A DNA stretch of 64,000 bases from Kofleriaceae bacterium (GTDB lineage: Bacteria > Myxococcota_A > Polyangia > Haliangiales > Haliangiaceae). Below are positions 59,575 through 64,000 of this stretch, one piece after another (within the stretch, counting starts at the first letter, position 1; each line of letters begins with the position of its first letter). The stretch is from positions 1-64,000 of the forward strand of contig JAGPCO010000008.1 of assembly GCA_018058095.1 (NCBI GenBank). The letters are read 5' to 3'. A program made the position numbers and the translations under genes. Under the pieces are notes generated by a model. It was not told the DNA's origin. It saw only the letters and a list, made by a program, of their open reading frames with translations, and did not search any database.

Positions 59575-59618
59575 CAGGGTGCTGAGCAACGCCGCAGGGG
59601 CGGTCCTCGCGCCCTGCT
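59573..59618. terminator. Stop-codon-linked palindromic element, copy D
   Basis: AGCAGGG (59573-59579) and CCCTGCT (59612-59618) are the outer arms; inside, GCCGC and GGGCGG-like arms form a second stem. The first two bases are in the TAG stop of the regulator gene. Together with copy B it shares CTCGCGCCCTGCT. It lies between convergent genes. Confidence 0.62.
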
Positions 59619-59627
59619 GCGCCGCGC

Positions 59628-60743
59628 TCACCCCTCGGACAGCCGCGACCAGGCGCGCTCGAGGTCGGCCGGCGCCGGCGCGTGCAGGCGCAGGCGGACG
59701 CCGGTGATGGGGTGATCGAGCTCGAGCCGCTCGGCGTGCAGGGCCTGGCGCCCGAGCTCGCCGGCGACCTCGAGCAGGCGCGGCGTGCGCGGGCGTGGGC
59801 CGTACACCGGGTCACCCACGATCGCGAAGCCGTGATCGGCGCAGTGGACGCGGATCTGGTGGGTCCGCCCCGTCTCCAGCTGGCAGCTGATGCGGGCCGC
59901 GCGATCGTCACCGGCGCCGGCCCGGGCCAGCAGGCGGACGTGGGTCACCGCGCTCTTGCCACGCTCGACCTTCGACGAGAAGCGCATGCGGTGTACTGGG
60001 TGGCGGCCGTACAACGTGCGCAGGGTCAGCGCGTCGCGGTACGGCGGCGGCGCGCACAGCGCAAGGTACGACCGCACCATGGTCGCCTTGTGCTTGAACG
60101 CCTCGACCAGGGCGATGTGGGCGTGGTCGTGCTTGCTGGCGATGAGCACCCCCGAGGTGTCCTTGTCGAGCCGGTGGACGATGCCCGGGCGCAGCTCGCC
60201 GCCGATGCCGGCCAGGTCGCGGCAGTGGTGCAGCAGGGCGTTGACCAGGGTGCCGCGCGGGTGCCCGGGCGCCGGGTGCACCACCAGGCCGGCCGGCTTG
60301 TCGACGGCGATGACGTGTTCGTCCTCGTACAGCACCACGAGCGGGATGGCCTCGGCCTCCAGCGTGACCGCGACCGGCGCCGGCACGTCGACCTCGACCC
60401 GCTCGCCGCCGCGCAGCTTGAGGCCGGCCTTGGCGGCGACCAGGCCGTCGACGCGGACCCGGCCCTCGCCGATGAGGCGCTGCACCGCGGCCCGGGTCAG
60501 CTCGGCCAGCGCCGCGGTCACCACCGCGTCGAGCCGACCGCCGGCCCGCACCGTGAGGGTGCGCACCCCGGCGGCGATGCCAGCGCCGCCGGGCGCGAGG
60601 GCCAGCGCCGCCTCGTCGTCGTCGTCCCCGCCCGCGTCCCCCTCGAGCTCGACCTCGTCGTCGCCGCCAACCAGGTCGGGCGCGGCACCCGGCCCCGTGT
60701 CCGGATCGGGCGGCTCGCCCGGGCCGGGGCCGGCGCCGATCAC
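59628..60743 (-). CDS. rluD: RluA/RluD-family 23S rRNA pseudouridine synthase
   Basis: 371 residues. A 55-residue acidic low-complexity N-terminus (DDEVELEGDAGGDDDDEAA) precedes an S4 RNA-binding domain (GGRLDAVVTAALAELTRAAVQRLIGEGRVRVDG), then the catalytic domain: VIAVDKPAGLVVHPAPGHPRGTLVNALL, HRLDKDTSGVLI with the catalytic Asp, LETGRTHQIRVH and GDPVYG. Sequence pattern and S4 domain fit RluD, which modifies helix 69. The acidic head is extra compared with usual members of about 310-330 residues. It overlaps the small upstream gene by four bases. Confidence 0.88.
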   Translation of the reverse strand: MIGAGPGPGEPPDPDTGPGAAPDLVGGDDEVELEGDAGGDDDDEAALALAPGGAGIAAGVRTLTVRAGGRLDAVVTAALAELTRAAVQRLIGEGRVRVDGLVAAKAGLKLRGGERVEVDVPAPVAVTLEAEAIPLVVLYEDEHVIAVDKPAGLVVHPAPGHPRGTLVNALLHHCRDLAGIGGELRPGIVHRLDKDTSGVLIASKHDHAHIALVEAFKHKATMVRSYLALCAPPPYRDALTLRTLYGRHPVHRMRFSSKVERGKSAVTHVRLLARAGAGDDRAARISCQLETGRTHQIRVHCADHGFAIVGDPVYGPRPRTPRLLEVAGELGRQALHAERLELDHPITGVRLRLHAPAPADLERAWSRLSEG

Positions 60744-61006
60744 CAGATCTTCGACTTGATGTGGCCCTTGGACTTGACCAGCACGTCGACCACCGCGCGC
60801 TCGTAGATCCCCTGCGCGAAGATGTCCTCGGTGACGCGGCTCTTGAACAGCTCCGAGCCCTCCTTGATCTCGTCGGCCATGACGTCGAACAGGGTGTCGT
60901 TGGCGATGCCCTCGAGGATCTTCGGCTCGTGATACAGGGTCAGGTCGGAGGCGATGGCGCGCGCCAGCTGGCGCGCCCGCTTGGCGTTGTCGATCAGGGT
61001 TGCCAT
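60740..61006 (-). CDS. Small conserved helical protein of unknown function
   Basis: 88 residues from the ATG at 61004-61006. The sequence is all-helical in appearance (NAKRARQLARAIASDLTLYHEPKILEGIANDTLFDVMADEIKEGSELFKSRV, then FAQGIYERAVVDVLVKSKGH). It resembles short hypothetical proteins common in myxobacteria, from recall; no known function. It is translationally coupled to the pseudouridine synthase gene by a four-base overlap, which hints at an RNA or ribosome link. The 103-bp gap upstream contains a tandem GGTCGCCTGCCC pair and nothing else of note. Confidence 0.72.
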   Translation of the reverse strand: MATLIDNAKRARQLARAIASDLTLYHEPKILEGIANDTLFDVMADEIKEGSELFKSRVTEDIFAQGIYERAVVDVLVKSKGHIKSKIW

Positions 61007-61109
61007 GGCGTGATCGTAGGGGCCACCAGGCCAGGGGGTCAAGCCCGGGGGCCGGTCGCCTGCCCGGTCGCCTGCCCGCCCGGGTGATCGTCCACCCGGC
61101 GTGGTTCGG

Positions 61110-62909
61110 TCACGGTGGCGCGGGCGTCGGCGCGGGCGCGGCCAGGGCCAGGGTCGTACACGGTTCGAGCGGGCTGCCGTCGAGCAGGCGGGGGCACAGC
61201 TCGAGCTGGCGTGCGCCGACGGTGACCAGCAGGTAGTGGTGGGCCGAGCGCGCCAGCGTCGCGCCGTCGTCGACCCGGCAGCGCGGCCGACCGCGCACGC
61301 CACACTTGACCGGGTACAGCGAGGCGCCTCCACCGCCGCTGACCAGGTAGTTGAGGCCGTCGGCGCGGCCGCGCTGGTACAGGTGGTCGTGGCCCGACAG
61401 CAGCAGGTCGACCCGATGCCGGACCAGCAGCGGCACGATCTCGCGTCGGGCCAGCTCGCTGCCGCCGTGGATGCCGCGCGACCACGGCCCGTCGTGGGTG
61501 GCGGCGATGATCGCGCGCACGCCGCGGGCCCGGGCCGCGACCAGGTCGGCCTCGAGCCAGCTGCGCTGGCTGGCCAGCTCGTAGGCGCCGGAGTCGAGCA
61601 CCACCAGGTGGACGTCGCCGACGTCGACCGCGTACCAGCCCCCGCCCTCGGGGCGATCGGGCGGGCCGGCCGGCAACACGAAGCGATCGGTGAAGCGGCG
61701 GCCGTCGGCGGCGCCGCGGCCGAGGTCGTGGTTGCCCATGGCCGGGTAGAACGGGAGCTCGGCCAGGAGCGGGCCCGCGACCGCGAAGAAGCGCTGCCAG
61801 TCGCCGTCGTCGCTGCCGCGCAGGACCAGATCGCCGGTCGCGATCACCGCGTGCGGGGCGTCGCCGCGCATCAGCTCGACCAGCTTGCCGTGGGTGCCGT
61901 GACCGCCGCGGACGTCGCCATACACGGCGAGGCGCACCGGGGTGCCGGGGCCGACCGGCCCGGCGAAGCGCACGACCGGGCCCGGCACCCCGCCGGCGAC
62001 GACCTGGTACTGGTAGGCGGCGCCCACCACCAGCCCGGGCAGGGTCACGCGATGCAGGCGGCCACGCGACCCGAGCGTGGAGGTCGCCGCCCCGACCCTG
62101 CCCCACCGCACCTCGAGCGCGGTCGGCACGTCGGTCTCGACGTCCACCACCGCCTGGTCCGGCCGTGGCCGGGCCAGCACCGGGCCGCGGATCACCTGCG
62201 GCGCGGCCCGCGCGCGCAGCTCGAGCTCGAGGCTGGGCGCGACGCTGCGTCCGGACGGCCGGACCTCCACCGCCAGCTGGTTGTCGCCGGCGCGGAGCAG
62301 GCCGGGCGCGACCGGGACGTACAGCTCCTCCCACTCCGGCCCGCGCGGCGCCGCGGCCAGGCCAGCGCCGTCGATCCCGCGCCGGGCCACCTCCAGCCCG
62401 TTGACGTGGATGATCAGGCCGTCGCGGTAACGCACACGCACCACCAGGACCCGGGCCGGCGTGGCCAGCTGATCGACCCGGAACGTCGTGCTGGCCCAGA
62501 GCACGGCGACACGCTGGTCCGGGCGGCGCGGCAGGCGCGTCGCACACCCGCACCGCCCGTCGTCGTCGCTCGCCGCCAGCGGGGCCGGCCCCTGGTGTGG
62601 CCCGGCCGCGGCGATCGGCCACCCCGGCGGCGCGACCACCGGCTCGCCGGTGATGAGCGCGCCGTGCGGCCGTCGGCCGGCGGCGCGGTCGAGCTCGGCC
62701 AGCACCACCACGCCGAGCTGCCGCTCGAGGCGAGGCGCGTGGGCGATGGCCCACGACCAGCGCGCACCCGCCGCCAGCACGACCTGCCCGGAGGCGGTCG
62801 CCGGCTCGGGCAACGGATCGACCGGCTCGGGCGGCTCATCGGCCCGGGCCGGGCTCAGCCCGACCAGCACGGCGGCCAGCGCGCCGATCGCGGCCGCTGG
62901 CGCGCGCAC
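61110..62909 (-). CDS. Secreted metallophosphoesterase with N-terminal fibronectin-like domain
   Basis: About 599 residues from the GTG at 62907-62909, 11 bases after the upstream stop and preceded by AGGT. Signal peptide (APAAAIGALAAVLVGLSPARA). The N-terminal half has a galactose-binding-like module (FRVDQLATPARVLVVRVRYRDGLIIHVNG), then a purple-acid-phosphatase N-domain (VIRGPVLARPRPDQAVVDVETDVPT). The catalytic domain has the binuclear-metal motifs in order: VYGDVRGG, ATGDLV, PAMGNHD, ATHDGPW and LSGHDHLYQR. It hydrolyses phosphoesters outside the cytoplasm. Cys residues in KCGVRGRPRC and the final LCPRLLDGSPLEPC could pair. Confidence 0.83.
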   Translation of the reverse strand: MRAPAAAIGALAAVLVGLSPARADEPPEPVDPLPEPATASGQVVLAAGARWSWAIAHAPRLERQLGVVVLAELDRAAGRRPHGALITGEPVVAPPGWPIAAAGPHQGPAPLAASDDDGRCGCATRLPRRPDQRVAVLWASTTFRVDQLATPARVLVVRVRYRDGLIIHVNGLEVARRGIDGAGLAAAPRGPEWEELYVPVAPGLLRAGDNQLAVEVRPSGRSVAPSLELELRARAAPQVIRGPVLARPRPDQAVVDVETDVPTALEVRWGRVGAATSTLGSRGRLHRVTLPGLVVGAAYQYQVVAGGVPGPVVRFAGPVGPGTPVRLAVYGDVRGGHGTHGKLVELMRGDAPHAVIATGDLVLRGSDDGDWQRFFAVAGPLLAELPFYPAMGNHDLGRGAADGRRFTDRFVLPAGPPDRPEGGGWYAVDVGDVHLVVLDSGAYELASQRSWLEADLVAARARGVRAIIAATHDGPWSRGIHGGSELARREIVPLLVRHRVDLLLSGHDHLYQRGRADGLNYLVSGGGGASLYPVKCGVRGRPRCRVDDGATLARSAHHYLLVTVGARQLELCPRLLDGSPLEPCTTLALAAPAPTPAPP

Positions 62910-62920
62910 CAGCGCCGGAC

Positions 62921-63340
62921 CTACTTGGCGCGGCGCGCCGCGGCCGAGGCCAGGTCGAGCAGGCGCGGCAGCGGGAACGAGGCGAGCTTGGACATGAAGT
63001 CCTTGTCCTTGGCCTTGTTCATCGCCTTGCTGACCGCGTCGATCAGCTGCTGGCGCCCGCCGTACTGCTTCTTGACCTTGTCGACCGTGGTCGCCAGGCG
63101 GAGCAGCTGGGCGTTGCTGGCCTTGAGCAGGCGCTGCTTGAGCGCGCCCTCGTCCTCGTCGGCGGTCCGCAGGGTGCCGACCAGGTTGCCGACCAGGCTC
63201 TCCTTGCTCTCGTACACGGCCTTGAGCTTGGCCAGCGGGCCACGCGGGACCGCCTTCTTGCTCTCGGCCTTGGGCTTGGCCGCCGCCTTCTTGGCCGGGG
63301 CCGTGCTCGACTTCGCGCTCGCTTCGCTCTTCTTCGCCAT
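62921..63340 (-). CDS. Lys/Ala-rich protein of unknown function
   Basis: 139 residues. The first 35 residues are a Lys/Ala/Ser/Pro tail (KSSTAPAKKAAAKPKAESKK), similar to histone-H1-like and other nucleic-acid-binding tails, followed by a helical domain (LAKLKAVYESKESLVGNLVGTL, LKQRLLKASNAQLLRLATTVDKVKKQYGGRQQLIDAVSKAMNKAKDKDFMSKL). The family is not recognised. A DNA- or RNA-binding role is suggested by charge only. It is followed after 11 bases by the metallophosphoesterase gene. Confidence 0.68.
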   Translation of the reverse strand: MAKKSEASAKSSTAPAKKAAAKPKAESKKAVPRGPLAKLKAVYESKESLVGNLVGTLRTADEDEGALKQRLLKASNAQLLRLATTVDKVKKQYGGRQQLIDAVSKAMNKAKDKDFMSKLASFPLPRLLDLASAAARRAK

Positions 63341-63357
63341 GACGCTTGCTCCGGGCT

Positions 63358-64000
63358 TTATCCACCGAGGCCGGCATCCGGCGCACTCGGTGCCCCGCCA
63401 GCCGGGGCCACCCCGCCGTCGGGGATGGTGCCAGGTGGAGGGGGTAAGGGGGTCGCATCCTCATCGCCCGCGGCCGGTGTGTCAATCGCAGACATCAGCT
63501 GATTGATCTCGGCGATGGACAGGGTCCAGCGCAGCCGGACCACGGCCTGGTCCCGGCTGACCGTGAGCTTGGCCACCAGCGGGCCGACCCCACGCAGCTG
63601 GGCCCCCATGGACAGGATGGGTAGCTGCTGGTTGGCCAGGGTTTCCAGCTGCTTGGCGTCCTGGTCCGACACCATGACCACGTCGAGGGTGGCGTCGATC
63701 CCGGCGCTGGGGTCGAGCGCCAGGGCGATGGCGGCCGGGCCCCCGGACAGGGCCCCCTTGGTGAGCCGGACCAGGCCCAGGCCGATCCGGGCGTCGGGGA
63801 CACCGACCGCCCACACCGGCGACGCCGCGCTGGCCCGGGCCATCCAGGCTGGCGGCGCGTCGGCCAGCTTGGGCCCGGCGCCGATGGCCGCGCGCAGGAA
63901 CTCCGGGTCCGAGGACAGGGCCACCGTCTCGGCCTGGACGAAGCTCAGCCACACGACCCGGCCACCCGAGCGCAGCTGGTACACGGTGCGTCCTTCGATC
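63358..64000 (-). CDS. Hypothetical protein, N-terminus beyond the window
   Basis: The frame is open from the right edge (bases 63997-63999 are in phase) to the stop at 63358, so at least 214 residues are present. A GTG at 63982-63984 gives no domain beginning and is not taken as the start. Visible features: TVYQLRSGGRVVWLSFVQAETVALSSDPEFLRAAIGAG, a beta-rich region (GIDATLDVVMVSDQDAKQLETLANQQL, LRGVGPLVAKLTVSRDQAVVRLRWTLSIAEINQLMSAID), and a Pro/Gly tail. A secreted protein of the type with repeated alpha-beta blocks is possible. No family recognised. Confidence 0.6.
   Translation of the reverse strand, partial: IEGRTVYQLRSGGRVVWLSFVQAETVALSSDPEFLRAAIGAGPKLADAPPAWMARASAASPVWAVGVPDARIGLGLVRLTKGALSGGPAAIALALDPSAGIDATLDVVMVSDQDAKQLETLANQQLPILSMGAQLRGVGPLVAKLTVSRDQAVVRLRWTLSIAEINQLMSAIDTPAAGDEDATPLPPPPGTIPDGGVAPAGGAPSAPDAGLGG

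Overview
The window is very GC-rich, densely packed and uses GTG starts often. Its gene content points to a deltaproteobacterium of the Myxococcota, most likely the Haliangium/Kofleriaceae side. The pointers are a microcompartment locus with the gene order of the Haliangium ochraceum compartment, several NtrC-type sigma-54 activators, a pseudokinase, and many Ala/Pro/Gly-rich low-complexity tails. This assignment is inference; no rRNA or other species marker is present.

Layout. (1) 1-13882, minus strand: a contractile injection system of the extracellular (Afp/PVC/MAC-like) kind. In transcription order it encodes a Pvc16-type terminator, a sheath, a two-domain tube-like protein, a small tail-assembly protein, a DUF6760-like protein, a second sheath, the canonical tube, a giant Ala/Pro-rich protein, a Pvc7-type tube adaptor, a gpD-like hub and two gpV-like spike proteins. 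The second spike ends in a poly-glycine tail and is cut by the window edge. (2) 14073-19658: housekeeping genes: a thioredoxin-like ferredoxin, an SprT-like protease, aspS, a LuxR-type regulator, an alkyltransferase-like protein and a MoaD-MoaE fusion. (3) 19660-38396, minus strand: a membrane histidine kinase, then an NtrC-type regulator that leads a complete gspC-to-gspN type II secretion operon with most genes overlapping. (4) 38426-40594: a predicted outer-membrane protein and a lipoprotein cyclophilin. (5) 40682-44039, minus strand: a five-gene bacterial microcompartment operon (two BMC-T, one BMC-H, one BMC-P, and one CoA-acylating aldehyde dehydrogenase with an encapsulation-type N-terminal helix). 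(6) 44156-50185: a TolC-family protein, PgeF, a repeat-containing protein, a truncated MDR-like protein, an 86-bp tandem repeat, a zinc-ribbon pseudokinase and a 54-residue basic protein with its own terminator. (7) 50324-64000: rel, a lipoprotein, gmk, yicC, a solute-binding-protein/kinase/NtrC-type regulator operon, an RluD-family pseudouridine synthase, a metallophosphoesterase and small conserved hypotheticals. The last gene runs off the right edge.

Themes. Two contractile or envelope-spanning export machines and a protein organelle lie within 44 kb. A palindromic element that starts on the preceding stop codon recurs four times at gene ends and probably acts as a terminator. The strongest candidates for something undescribed are the contractile-system architecture (two sheaths, a tandem-fused tube protein, a 1384-residue disordered protein, a poly-Gly-tailed spike) and the microcompartment, for which no signature enzyme is visible here.
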